DNA of 18,661 nt from Gemmatimonadales bacterium (lineage in GTDB: Bacteria; Gemmatimonadota; Gemmatimonadetes; Gemmatimonadales; GWC2-71-9). The stretch spans positions 1-18,661 of the forward strand of contig JAICEH010000009.1 of assembly GCA_025924275.1 (NCBI GenBank), read 5' to 3'. A program made the translations under genes and the position numbers. Below the pieces are notes generated by a model. It did not search any database, was not told the DNA's origin, and worked only from the letters and a program-made list of their open reading frames with translations. Of this stretch, positions 1 to 9,191 are shown in pieces. How positions within the stretch are numbered: the first letter of the stretch is position 1; each line of letters starts with the position of its first letter.

Positions 1-59
1 CCTCCCCACCTCCCCACCGCGCTCGTCGCCTCCCGCGGTTCGCTGGTCCTCCCGTCGTT

Positions 60-87
60 CCCGCTCCCCGCTCCCCGTTCCCCGCTC
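60..87. repeat. CT-rich 7-bp tandem repeat
   Basis: Four consecutive 7-mers are seen: CCCGCTC (60-66), CCCGCTC (67-73), CCCGTTC (74-80) and CCCGCTC (81-87), followed by a partial unit. The bases before it (1-18) repeat CCTCCCCA twice, so the whole first 90 bases are pyrimidine-rich and simple. It lies upstream of the first lipoprotein gene. Nothing coding is supported here. It may mark a contig edge, since assemblies tend to break in such repeats. Confidence 0.8.
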
Positions 88-154
88 CCTCCGGCGCGAA
101 ATCGGTGCCTCCCTCCTTCCCACCACCCGTGATGTTGGGCCCGCCGTCGCACCC

Positions 155-193
155 GGGGCGCGCCCTTCGCGCGCCCCTCCGCGCCGAAGGAGG
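155..193 (+). promoter_or_regulatory. Leader hairpin followed by Shine-Dalgarno
   Basis: A perfect 9-bp stem pairs GGGGCGCGC (155-163) with GCGCGCCCC (169-177) around the 5-nt loop CCTTC (164-168). Nine bases later comes a strong ribosome binding site, AAGGAGG (187-193), five bases before the ATG at 199. The loop CCTTC is exactly complementary to GAAGG (186-190), which overlaps the ribosome binding site. The hairpin has no following T tract, so it does not look like an intrinsic terminator. A role in translational control is inference. No clear -10/-35 pair was found between 90 and 154. Confidence 0.45.
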
Positions 194-198
194 CCCCG

Positions 199-1464
199 AT
201 GTCCCCCACCACCCCCCGGGCGGCGCTCGTGCTCGCCCTGGTCCTCGCCGCCGGCTGCACCGAGGACCGCACCGCTCCCACGGCACCGGCCCCGGGCCCC
301 GCGGGGCTCGCGGCCTCCGACGGCCCGGACCGAGCCGAACGGACGAAGGTGGAGGCACTCGCCCGGATGGTCGCCAGGGCCCTCGCCGATCCCGACACCC
401 GAGCGGCCGTCCACGGGGCGATCGCGTCCTCCCGCCTGGCCGAGGGGAAGGTGCACTTCCAGCGACTGCTCGCCGCCCCGGGCAGCGCGGCGCTCCGCGG
501 GCTCGCACGCGCAGCCGGCCTCACCGAGGCCGAGGTGGCCGAGGCGGCGGGCGCGGCCATCCCGCTCGAGCTCTACCTCCCGGTCCCGGCGCACCGCGAG
601 CGGTGGCGGGGAGGCCCGGAATACCTCGTGGCCACGGCCCTGGCCGATCGGGATGCCCCGGTCGCCTTCGACGGACGCGGACGCCGGCACGTCCTCAGCC
701 CGGATGCGCCGCCGGACGTCCCGGTCCTCGCCCTGGTACCGGTGGAGACGGACTTCGACGGCCCGCCGGCCCAGCTCGCGGAGTGCCTCGAGGAATCGTG
801 CTCGGGGGGCGGGGGCGGCGGCACGGCGACCGGGGGCGGGGGCGTCCTTCCCTCCCTCGCCAACCAGCACCTCAACCTGGGCTTCAGCACCTTCAAGGAG
901 GACTTTGAGGGCTGGTTGAAGGGCGACCCCGAGTATGAGCTCCACGTCCTGGCCCCGAACGGCAAGGACACCACCGCCTACCGGTCGCTGCAGTGCATCG
1001 GCGAGCACGCGTCGAGCGGGTACTTCTGGAATCCGAACTCCACGACCTGGTACGGCAAGGCCCGGGTGCTCACCGGCAGCCAGATGGACTCGTACGAGGC
1101 GCAGTGGCCGGGCAAGGCCTGGATGATCCTGGCCCTCGAGGACGACGACACCGCTTGCGAGATCAGGATGGACAAGGACCTGGTGGGGGACGTGCTGGAG
1201 CAGCTGGACGCCGCCTACGACCAGTACAAGGGGCTCAAGGACAAGAAGATCACGACCCCCGAGGGGGCCAAGCGGCTGGTGGGCGCGGCCGCCACCGCCG
1301 CCCGGCTGATCACGGCACTGGCGTCCCTCATCAAGACGAATGACGACCTGATCGGGTTCGCGATCAAGGACAGCGTGGCGGTGATGTCCCACCCGGTGGG
1401 GAACTACGTGCTCCTCCGGGACGGCATGGTGAACGGCTGGCTCAAGCTCGAGGTGCAGTACTGA
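199..1464 (+). CDS. Lipoprotein of unknown function
   Basis: The 421-residue protein begins with a hydrophobic signal ending in the lipobox LAAGC (Cys20), so it is predicted to be lipid-anchored. The start is fixed by AAGGAGG at 187-193. The mature start is rich in Thr, Ala and Pro. Residues about 50-200 form an Ala/Leu/Arg-rich region that is probably helical, followed by a PVPAHRERWRGG stretch. A glycine-rich linker (about residues 203-215) then leads to a separate C-terminal domain rich in Trp, Tyr and Asp with two more cysteines. From memory, the N-terminal half resembles a lipoprotein family that recurs in Gemmatimonadota and may be related to DUF3103-like proteins, but no function is recognised. 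The next gene follows 20 bp later on the same strand, so the two are probably co-transcribed. Confidence 0.75.
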   Translation: MSPTTPRAALVLALVLAAGCTEDRTAPTAPAPGPAGLAASDGPDRAERTKVEALARMVARALADPDTRAAVHGAIASSRLAEGKVHFQRLLAAPGSAALRGLARAAGLTEAEVAEAAGAAIPLELYLPVPAHRERWRGGPEYLVATALADRDAPVAFDGRGRRHVLSPDAPPDVPVLALVPVETDFDGPPAQLAECLEESCSGGGGGGTATGGGGVLPSLANQHLNLGFSTFKEDFEGWLKGDPEYELHVLAPNGKDTTAYRSLQCIGEHASSGYFWNPNSTTWYGKARVLTGSQMDSYEAQWPGKAWMILALEDDDTACEIRMDKDLVGDVLEQLDAAYDQYKGLKDKKITTPEGAKRLVGAAATAARLITALASLIKTNDDLIGFAIKDSVAVMSHPVGNYVLLRDGMVNGWLKLEVQY

Positions 1465-1484
1465 ACCGGCGCCCCGGGAGACCG

Positions 1485-2129
1485 ATGCGGACACCGATCC
1501 GGTTCCTCTCCATCGCCCTGCTGCTCGGGGCCACCGCCCGGCCGGGCTCGGCGCAGGCTGGCGGCGCGCGCGTCGGCCTCACCGCCGAGGCGTCGGCGAT
1601 GACTTCGTCGGGGGGCGCCACGGTGGTGGTGCCCGACCCGGCTGGAGACGATCGACTCGAGTTGCGCCAGGCCGCCACCGCCGGCCTGGCGCTCCGCGCC
1701 GACCTGGATTGGTCACGGTGGCGCGCGGAGTTCGGCCTCCAGGTGGTGCCGGCGGAGCTCTTCGCGGAGTTCCCGGACGGCGGGGGGATCGGCCTCGGCG
1801 GTCAGGAGGCGGCGGCGCTGGAGCTCGCCCCCCGGCTCGGATACCGGATGGCGGGATCGGCGGCCGGTGCGTCGCTGTTCGTCCTGGCCGGCCCCTCGAT
1901 CCAGTTCTGGTCGGTCACCGACCTGGATGGTCGCGTGACCCTGGCCATCGGGGCGGCCTTCCAGGCGGAGGCGCCGCTCTCCCCGCGCCTGCACCTGGTG
2001 GCGCGCGGAGGGCTGACCGCCGGGCCGAGCTTCTTCGCGGACGAGGAACCGGCCACCGGGAGCTTCGAGACGACCGGTGTGACGCGGTGGCAGGGAGGGG
2101 TCGGGCTCCGCTGGCTGCTCCGGCCCTGA
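1485..2129 (+). CDS. Probable outer-membrane beta-barrel protein
   Basis: The 214-residue protein starts with a Sec signal peptide (hydrophobic core about residues 7-17, likely cut after GSAQA). The rest alternates small and aromatic or hydrophobic residues in short stretches such as RWRAEFGLQVV and RLHLVARGGLTAG, and it ends in an amphipathic strand close to the C-terminus (GGVGLRWLLRP). This is the pattern of a small outer-membrane barrel of about eight strands. No catalytic motif is visible. The purine stretch GGGAG (1476-1480) lies four bases before the ATG. It probably shares a transcript with the lipoprotein upstream. Its stop is 6 bp from the stop of the convergent - strand gene. Function unknown. 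Confidence 0.7.
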   Translation: MRTPIRFLSIALLLGATARPGSAQAGGARVGLTAEASAMTSSGGATVVVPDPAGDDRLELRQAATAGLALRADLDWSRWRAEFGLQVVPAELFAEFPDGGGIGLGGQEAAALELAPRLGYRMAGSAAGASLFVLAGPSIQFWSVTDLDGRVTLAIGAAFQAEAPLSPRLHLVARGGLTAGPSFFADEEPATGSFETTGVTRWQGGVGLRWLLRP

Positions 2130-2135
2130 GGGGGA

Positions 2136-2645
2136 TCAGGTCCCGACGCCTGCCGGTGCGGGGGTGCCGCATTCGGAGCAGAACCGGGCGCCGGCCGCCA
2201 GGGGCGCGCCGCAGCCGCCGCAGGCGTCGTCCGCGGCGAGCCGGGTGCCGCAGGCCGAGCAGAATTGTGCGTCGGCTTCCGGCCGGGGGCCACAGGTCGG
2301 GCACGTCGGCGTCTCGGCGCGCCGTCCGCGGCTTCCGGGCCCCGTTCCCGCAGCCGGTCGGGCGGGACGGGCGCCGTCCTCCTCCCGCTGCAGCCGGAGT
2401 GCCTCGGCGGAGTACCTGGCCGTGAGCTGTTCGTAGTCGGCCTGGCTGAGCTTGCCCGTGGCGCGGTCGAACTCCAGCTCGCGGAGCGCGGCGAGGGCCC
2501 GACCCTTCGGGGTCTCCAGCGGGTCCACCAGGTCGTCGAGGGGGTCCGCCGCGGCGGGAGCCGTGGGCCGGAACAGCGGGCCGAGGACCAGCCAGAGCAC
2601 CAGCGCGGCGAGGAGGAGCGCGGCCGCCACCTGGAAGGCGATCAC
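2136..2645 (-). CDS. CcmI-like membrane protein with two zinc ribbons
   Basis: The GTG at 2645 overlaps the ccmH stop as GTGA and gives a 169-residue protein. Residues 5-23 are a membrane segment. Residues about 49-85 (ALRELEFDRATGKLS...DYEQL) match the cytoplasmic segment typical of CcmI/CycH, a partner that presents apocytochrome to the heme-attachment complex. The periplasmic TPR domain of normal CcmI is absent. In its place the C-terminus has two four-cysteine zinc ribbons: C115/C118/C129/C132 and C142/C145/C156/C159. With one membrane span and an outward N-terminus, the ribbons would be cytoplasmic. It is the last gene of the ccm block. The CcmI relationship is inferred from position and the short motif. 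The function of the ribbons is unknown. Confidence 0.75.
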   Translation of the reverse strand: MIAFQVAAALLLAALVLWLVLGPLFRPTAPAAADPLDDLVDPLETPKGRALAALRELEFDRATGKLSQADYEQLTARYSAEALRLQREEDGARPARPAAGTGPGSRGRRAETPTCPTCGPRPEADAQFCSACGTRLAADDACGGCGAPLAAGARFCSECGTPAPAGVGT

Positions 2646-3276
2646 GATTCCACCTCCTCGAGCGCCCGGCGGAGCCGGTCCGCCTCCTCCGGCGTGGCGT
2701 CCGCGGGAACGGCGAGCGGACCGTCGGCTCCGCCGCCCGGCCCCGCCGGGCGCGGGGCGACGGCTCCCGCCTCGACGGCGGCCGCGCTCGCCACCAGCGA
2801 GCGGCGGCGAAGCATCAGGGCGAGTGCGGTGCCCGCCGCCAGGACCACCGCCCCGGGGACGAGGTACCCGGCGAGGTTGAAGCCCTCGGGCTTCGGCGCC
2901 ATCCGGAACTCCGGCCCATACTTGGCCAGGTAGGCGTCGATCACCTGGTCGGCGCTCAATCCGCTCGCGTTCAGCGCCACGATCTCGTCGTGGAGGGCCG
3001 GGCTGTAGGTGCAGGTGAAATCGGTGGTGCGGCAGATGTAGACGTCGAGGTTGCAGCCGCAGGTGCACTTGAGCTGCTTCTCGATGGCGATGATCTCCGG
3101 GTCGTTCTGGCTCTCGCCCACGGGATCACGGGGCCGGCCGGCGGCGCGGGGGTCGTACAGCCGCCCCGACTCCCCGCCCCCCGGGAGGGGCTGCTGGCCC
3201 GCGGCGCGGGCGGCTCCCAGCCCCGCGAGGGCCGTCCCGGCCAGCACCAGGAAGCGGCGGCGGCCCACGGACCCGC

Positions 3277-3280
<4 letters not shown>
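2642..3280 (-). CDS. ccmH: CcmH-like cytochrome c maturation protein, five-cysteine variant
   Basis: The GTG at 3280 overlaps the ccmF stop as GTGA and gives 212 residues. CcmH proteins normally reduce the CxxC of apocytochromes through an LRCxxC motif. Here the same place reads LKCTCGC, and the cysteines are C72, C74, C76, C83 and C90 (CxCxC-x6-C-x6-C), so the usual CxxC pair is missing. The following helical part (SGLSADQVIDAYLAKYGPE) and the membrane helix at about 136-157 are family-typical. The N-terminus has GRRRFLVLAG (residues 6-15), which fits the Tat pattern RRxFL, with a likely cut after ARA (24-26). The C-terminus past the membrane helix is Ala/Pro-rich and acidic. Family assignment is firm; the changed cysteine set suggests altered chemistry or a metal site, which is inference. 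Confidence 0.85.
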
Positions 3281-5304
<2,024 letters not shown>

Positions 5305-5308
5305 GGCG

Positions 5309-5725
5309 TCAGGCCTGCTGCCCGGGGACCGCCTCGTACCGCGAGCCGCACTTCGCGAGCACGTCCGTGGCCTGGAACACCCCGTCGCGCCCCAGGCGGC
5401 CCTCCACGATCACCTCGATCTCCTGCTGGTCGGTGAAGGTGTCGGGCACGAGCCCGTGATAGGAGACCGGGAGCTGGTGCACGCCGTCGCTGATCAGGAA
5501 GTCGATCTGGCGCGAGGTCTCGTCCCGGCGGATCGAGCCGGGCACCACCTTCGCCCCGACCTTGACGCCCGCATTCAGGAACGAGCTGTCGGCCGCGGTG
5601 CGCTCCGCGAGCTCGGTGGGGGTGAGGAAGTAGACCCCGGTCTCCTTGACGCCCTGCGCGATCATGAAGCCGACGGCGGCGACGATCGCCACCGCCCCGA
5701 GGAGGAACTTGTGCCCTGCCTTCAT
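5309..5725 (-). CDS. ccmE: CcmE heme chaperone, CxxxY type
   Basis: The ATG at 5725 gives 138 residues, normal for CcmE. A GAGG stretch lies seven bases upstream. Residues 7-23 are the single membrane anchor, followed by the periplasmic beta-barrel domain with the family stretches VKVGAKVVPGSI, VSYHGLVPDTF and EVIVEGRL. CcmE receives heme from the CcmABCD machinery, holds it covalently and passes it to CcmF/CcmH. In the common form the heme-binding site is HxxxY. Here it reads AKCGSRY, so Cys126 replaces the histidine and Tyr130 is kept. This cysteine form is known from archaea and some bacteria with a variant System I. The gene sits between a zinc-ribbon protein gene (26 bp gap) and ccmF (4 bp gap). 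Confidence 0.93.
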   Translation of the reverse strand: MKAGHKFLLGAVAIVAAVGFMIAQGVKETGVYFLTPTELAERTAADSSFLNAGVKVGAKVVPGSIRRDETSRQIDFLISDGVHQLPVSYHGLVPDTFTDQQEIEVIVEGRLGRDGVFQATDVLAKCGSRYEAVPGQQA

Positions 5726-5751
5726 CGCTGCCTCGCGGGGGGAGAGGTGGG

Positions 5752-6534
5752 TCAGGAGCCGCCGGAGGCGCGGCGCCGGAACTCGTCGAGCATGGTGCGG
5801 TGCTCGCCGTACTCCCGGCGGCCCGCGGCGATTTCGGCATCCCACTGCCGGAGGAACTGGGCCTCGGCGGCCTGCACGCCCGCCGGGTCGTCGGTGAACC
5901 GCGCGACCATCGCCCGGACCACCGGGCCGAAGAGGTGGCTCGGCACCTCGGCCACGATGCTGTCGGCCAGCGCGAGGGCGCCCGCGGTGTCGCCGGTGTG
6001 CACCTTGAGCAGGGCCGCGTGGTAGCGGGCATCCGCATCCACCGTGTCCAGCTGCTGGTAGGCCATCAGGGCCATCGGCGTCATCGTCTGCATGGTGGCG
6101 GCATCGCCGTTCTCGGCGGCCGTCATCACCCGGTTGTAGAGCCGGTTGAACCGCTCGGTGGGGCTCATGGCGGCGAGCTCGGCCGCCGTGGGCATCGGCT
6201 CGGCGGCGGCCGGGGCGGTGGCCGGGGCGGCCGCAGCCGGCGGCGTGTTGGCCCCACGCGCCACCCAGAAGAGTGCGGCCACGAGCAGGAGTGCCAGCAG
6301 TCCCGCCCCACCCAGGAGGAGCGGGCGGCTGGAGGACGCCGGCACCGGGGTGAGCCCGCCCCGGGCGCCCATCCCTGCCCCGCCGGCCGCCATGGCGCCG
6401 CACTGCTGGCAGAATCGCGCCCCCGCCGCCATCGGCCGGCCGCAGCTGGCGCAGGCGCGTGTGGCCAGCACCGCGCCGCAGGCGCCGCAGAACTTGCCGG
6501 AACCGGCTTCGGCGCCGCAGGAGGGGCAGGTCAT
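5752..6534 (-). CDS. Zinc-ribbon membrane protein upstream of ccmE
   Basis: The 260-residue protein opens with two four-cysteine zinc ribbons, C3/C6/C16/C19 and C28/C31/C42/C45. A Gly/Pro linker, one membrane segment (about 71-91) and an Ala/Pro stretch follow. The C-terminal half (about 120-255) is made of Ala-rich helices that look TPR-like (DARYHAALLKVHTGDTAGALALADSI). The ribbons are predicted to be cytoplasmic and the helical domain periplasmic. A TPR-like domain next to ccmE recalls the apocytochrome-binding part of CcmI, which the CcmI-like protein at the other end of this block lacks. That split is inference. No Shine-Dalgarno is visible before the ATG, and a 7-bp repeat array ends 11 bp upstream. 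Function not established. Confidence 0.75.
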   Translation of the reverse strand: MTCPSCGAEAGSGKFCGACGAVLATRACASCGRPMAAGARFCQQCGAMAAGGAGMGARGGLTPVPASSSRPLLLGGAGLLALLLVAALFWVARGANTPPAAAAPATAPAAAEPMPTAAELAAMSPTERFNRLYNRVMTAAENGDAATMQTMTPMALMAYQQLDTVDADARYHAALLKVHTGDTAGALALADSIVAEVPSHLFGPVVRAMVARFTDDPAGVQAAEAQFLRQWDAEIAAGRREYGEHRTMLDEFRRRASGGS

Positions 6535-6544
6535 CGAGGACCGA

Positions 6545-6617
6545 GGGTCATGGGTCGAGAGTCACAGGTCACGAGTCACGAGTCGCGAGTCGGGAGTCGC
6601 GAGTCGGGAGCAGCGAG
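6545..6617. repeat. 7-bp tandem array, consensus GAGTCNN
   Basis: Ten consecutive degenerate 7-mers run without a slip: GGGTCAT, GGGTCGA, GAGTCAC, AGGTCAC, GAGTCAC, GAGTCGC, GAGTCGG, GAGTCGC, GAGTCGG and GAGCAGC, followed by GAG. GTC is kept in nine of ten units, and variation is mainly in the last two bases. The array lies in the 170-bp gap between the hypE stop and the zinc-ribbon gene, and its edge is 11 bp from that ATG. No spacers are present, so it is not a CRISPR array. The remaining gap (6618-6704) shows no gene and no convincing terminator. Confidence 0.85.
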
Positions 6618-6704
6618 GTTCGCCGGTCACCAGCCGGAATCTACCTCCGCCCCAATCCCGACCGCCACGCTTCCCTAGCCGGATGAAGGGATCTTCCCCC
6701 GGAC

Positions 6705-7772
6705 CTAGCAGATCCGTGGGAGCTGGTCGCCCGGAAGGAGGTCGACGACCCTGGACCCCCCCAATCTGGTCCGGAGCACCACCAGCCGGGGGTGGTCCAC
6801 GGTGGCCCGGCCGATCACCCGCGCATCCCGGCCCAGCGGGTGGGCCTGGAGGGCGGCCAGGGCGGCGTCGGCGGCGGCGGGTGCGACGAAGCCGACCAGG
6901 ATGCCCTCGTTCGCGACGTAGAGCGGATCGAGCCCGAGCACCTCGCAGGCCGCGCGGACGTCGTCCGGCACGAGCAGCGACCCTTCGTCCATCTCGACGC
7001 CCACGCCCGAGGCCGTGGCCAGCTCGTTGAGGGCGCTCGCCACCCCGCCGCGCGTCGGGTCGCGGAGCGCGTGGACGTCCGCCGGCGAGGCCGCGCGGAG
7101 CCGCTCCACCAGGGGGGCGAGGCAGGCCGAATCGCTGGTGATCGCGGTGCGGAAGGAGAGGCCCTCGCGCGCCGCCATGATGGCCATCCCGTGACGGCCG
7201 ATCGCGCCGCTCACCAGGAGCACGTCGCCGGGCCGCACCAGGTCGGGGGCGGGGCGGAAGTCCGCCTCGAGCGCGCCGATGCCGGTCGTGTTGACGTAGA
7301 GCCCGTCGGCGCGCCCCCGTTCGACCACCTTGGTGTCCCCCGCCACGAGCAGCACCCCGGCATCGCGGGCGGCCCGGGCCATCGCCGCCACGACCCGGTC
7401 CAGCGTGGCCAGGGGCAGTCCCTCCTCCAGCACGAAGCCCGCAGTGAGGTACCGCGGCCGGGCACCCTGCATCGCGAGGTCGTTGAGCGTGCCGTGGACG
7501 GCAAGCGACCCGATGTTCCCCCCGGGGAACTCGATCGGGGAGACCACGAAGGTGTCGGTGGACACCGCCAGCTCGATGCCCACCATCGGCACCACGGCGG
7601 CGTCGCCGAGCTGCCCGAGAACGTCGTTCCCGAGGTGGGGGAGGAAGAGGTCCTTCACCAGCTGGGCCGAGAGCTTCCCGCCCGAGCCATGGCCGAGCTG
7701 GACCCGGTCGCCGGCGAGCGGCGCGGGGCACTCGGGGCCGCCGGAGAGCGACCGGGAGGCGGAGGCGGTCAC
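6705..7772 (-). CDS. hypE: HypE, hydrogenase maturation cyanide-ligand dehydratase
   Basis: The GTG at 7772 overlaps the hypD stop as GTGA and gives 355 residues. HypE takes a carbamoyl group from HypF on its C-terminal cysteine and dehydrates it with ATP to a thiocyanate, the source of the two cyanide ligands of the active-site iron. The family features are present: LGHGSGGKLSAQLV near the start, the STDTFVVSPIEFPGGNIG stretch, the GDTKVV ATP-site region, DPTRGGVASALNE, and the exact C-terminus LPRIC with the reactive Cys355. An extra 20-odd residues precede the usual start. The gene ends in TAG and is the last of the hydrogenase block; no clear terminator follows. Confidence 0.95.
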   Translation of the reverse strand: MTASASRSLSGGPECPAPLAGDRVQLGHGSGGKLSAQLVKDLFLPHLGNDVLGQLGDAAVVPMVGIELAVSTDTFVVSPIEFPGGNIGSLAVHGTLNDLAMQGARPRYLTAGFVLEEGLPLATLDRVVAAMARAARDAGVLLVAGDTKVVERGRADGLYVNTTGIGALEADFRPAPDLVRPGDVLLVSGAIGRHGMAIMAAREGLSFRTAITSDSACLAPLVERLRAASPADVHALRDPTRGGVASALNELATASGVGVEMDEGSLLVPDDVRAACEVLGLDPLYVANEGILVGFVAPAAADAALAALQAHPLGRDARVIGRATVDHPRLVVLRTRLGGSRVVDLLPGDQLPRIC

Positions 7773-8878
7773 GCCGCGCCTCCCGCCGGGGTGCGGAGGC
7801 GGCCGTAGTTGTAGTACGCCGCGCAGGCGCCCTCGGACGAGACCATCGGCGCGCCCAGCGGCCGCTCGGGCGTGCACAGCGTGCCGAACGCGGGACACTG
7901 GTGCGGCTTGAGCCGGCCCTGGAGCACCTCGCCGGCGTGGCACTCGGCCGGCTCTGCCACCGTCACGTCGGCCAGGCCGAACTTCCGCTCCGCGTCCCAC
8001 GCGGCGAACTCCGGCCGGAGGGCCAGGCCGCTCCGCGGGATGGTGCCGATGCCGCGCCACTTCCGGTCGACCAGCTCGAAGACCCGCTCGACCTGGCGGC
8101 GCGCGGGCACCGTGCCGCTCCGGGTCACCGAGCGGACGTACTGGTTCTCCACCTCGTGGCGGCCCGCCTCCAGCTGGGCGATGCACATCGCCATCCCCTC
8201 GAGGATGTCCACCGGCTCGAACCCGGTGACCACGATGGGCACCCGGTAGGCCGCGGCGATCGGCTCGTACTCGGTCCAGCCCATCACGCTGCAGACGTGC
8301 CCCGCCGCGAGGAAGCCCTGCACCCGGTTGTCCGGGGAATCGAGGATCGCGGTCATCGCCGGGGGAACGGTCACGTGCGAGACCAGCACGCTGAAGTTGG
8401 GCACGCCGAGCTCGCGCGCCCGCCAGACGGCCATCGCGTTGGCCGGCGCGGTGGTCTCGAACCCCACGGCGAAGAAGACCACCTCGCGGTCCGGCTGCCG
8501 CCGCGCGAGCTCGAGCGCGTCGAGGGGCGAGTAGACCACCCGCACCGCCGCCCCGCGCGCCCGCAGCTGCTGCAGGTCGCACTCGCTCCCGGGCACCCGG
8601 AGCATGTCGCCGAACGAGGTGAAGAGCACCTCGGGGCGCGCGGCGATCGCCAGGGCCTTGTCGATCTGCTCGAGCGGCGTGACGCACACCGGGCAGCCCG
8701 GCCCGTGGATCATCTCGACCGCGTCGCCGAGCAGCTCGTCGAGGCCCTGGCGCACGATGGTGTGGGTCTGGCCGCCGCAGACCTCCATCAGGGTCCAGCG
8801 CCGCGACGCAGTGCGGTGGATCCGCTCCACCAGCGCGCGGGCCACCGCCGGATCCCGGTACTCCTCGAGGTACCTCAC
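7769..8878 (-). CDS. hypD: HypD, Fe(CN)2CO assembly scaffold
   Basis: The GTG at 8878 overlaps the hypC stop as GTGA and gives 369 residues, normal for HypD. With HypC it holds the iron while CN and CO ligands are added, and it contains a [4Fe-4S] cluster. Key sites are all visible: VCGGQTHT (Cys34), GPGCPVCVTP (Cys62, Cys65), GFETTAPA, and a C-terminal cysteine set (AECHAG, HQCPAFGTLC, EGACAAYYNYG) for the cluster. The upstream open frame continues to 9172, but that part is antisense-type frame inside hypC and does not resemble HypD, so the overlapping GTG was chosen. Confidence 0.96.
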   Translation of the reverse strand: MRYLEEYRDPAVARALVERIHRTASRRWTLMEVCGGQTHTIVRQGLDELLGDAVEMIHGPGCPVCVTPLEQIDKALAIAARPEVLFTSFGDMLRVPGSECDLQQLRARGAAVRVVYSPLDALELARRQPDREVVFFAVGFETTAPANAMAVWRARELGVPNFSVLVSHVTVPPAMTAILDSPDNRVQGFLAAGHVCSVMGWTEYEPIAAAYRVPIVVTGFEPVDILEGMAMCIAQLEAGRHEVENQYVRSVTRSGTVPARRQVERVFELVDRKWRGIGTIPRSGLALRPEFAAWDAERKFGLADVTVAEPAECHAGEVLQGRLKPHQCPAFGTLCTPERPLGAPMVSSEGACAAYYNYGRLRTPAGGAA

Positions 8879-9174
8879 GGCGCGCCTCCCTGCTCGAAGG
8901 GCCGCAGGCTCGCGTCGGCGGTCTCGCGCATCCAGTCGAGCTCCTCCAGCTGGCTCATCGCCCGGAGCGACTCGAAGGTGCGCCGCGCCTCCTCCTCGTC
9001 CACCCGGGAGATCGCGAAGCCGACGTGGACCACGACGTAGTCCCCCGGCTTCACCTGGTCCGCCACATAGGCGAGGCAGACGTCCCGGCGCACGCCGCCG
9101 AAGTCCACCTCCCCCATCGCGAGGCCGGCCTCGTCCCGCAGGTCGAGAATGCGGCCGGGAATGCCCAGGCACAT
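8875..9174 (-). CDS. hypC: HypC, hydrogenase assembly chaperone
   Basis: The 99-residue protein begins MCLGIPGRI, the invariant HypC start with the iron-binding Cys2, and contains the family stretch DYVVVHVGFAISRVDEEEA. HypC works with HypD during Fe(CN)2CO assembly and then escorts the large subunit precursor. AAGGAG lies eight bases before the ATG, and the gap to the hypF stop is 17 bp, the longest inside the hydrogenase block, so translation may start afresh here. The tail after about residue 70 is longer than in minimal HypC proteins and is Glu/Arg-rich. Confidence 0.95.
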   Translation of the reverse strand: MCLGIPGRILDLRDEAGLAMGEVDFGGVRRDVCLAYVADQVKPGDYVVVHVGFAISRVDEEEARRTFESLRAMSQLEELDWMRETADASLRPFEQGGAP

Positions 9175-9191
9175 GATCCCGCTCCTTTCGC

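Noticed and set aside
2125..2140. CCTGA/TCAGG stem between the convergent stops as a bidirectional terminator
   Set aside because: The stem is only 5 bp and no T tract follows on either strand. It also consists of the two stop codons and neighbouring bases.
6545..6617. CRISPR array
   Set aside because: The units are contiguous 7-mers with no spacers, and no cas genes are in the window.
6676..6695. Terminator after hypE
   Set aside because: Only a 4-bp GAAG/CTTC stem with no T tract can be drawn.
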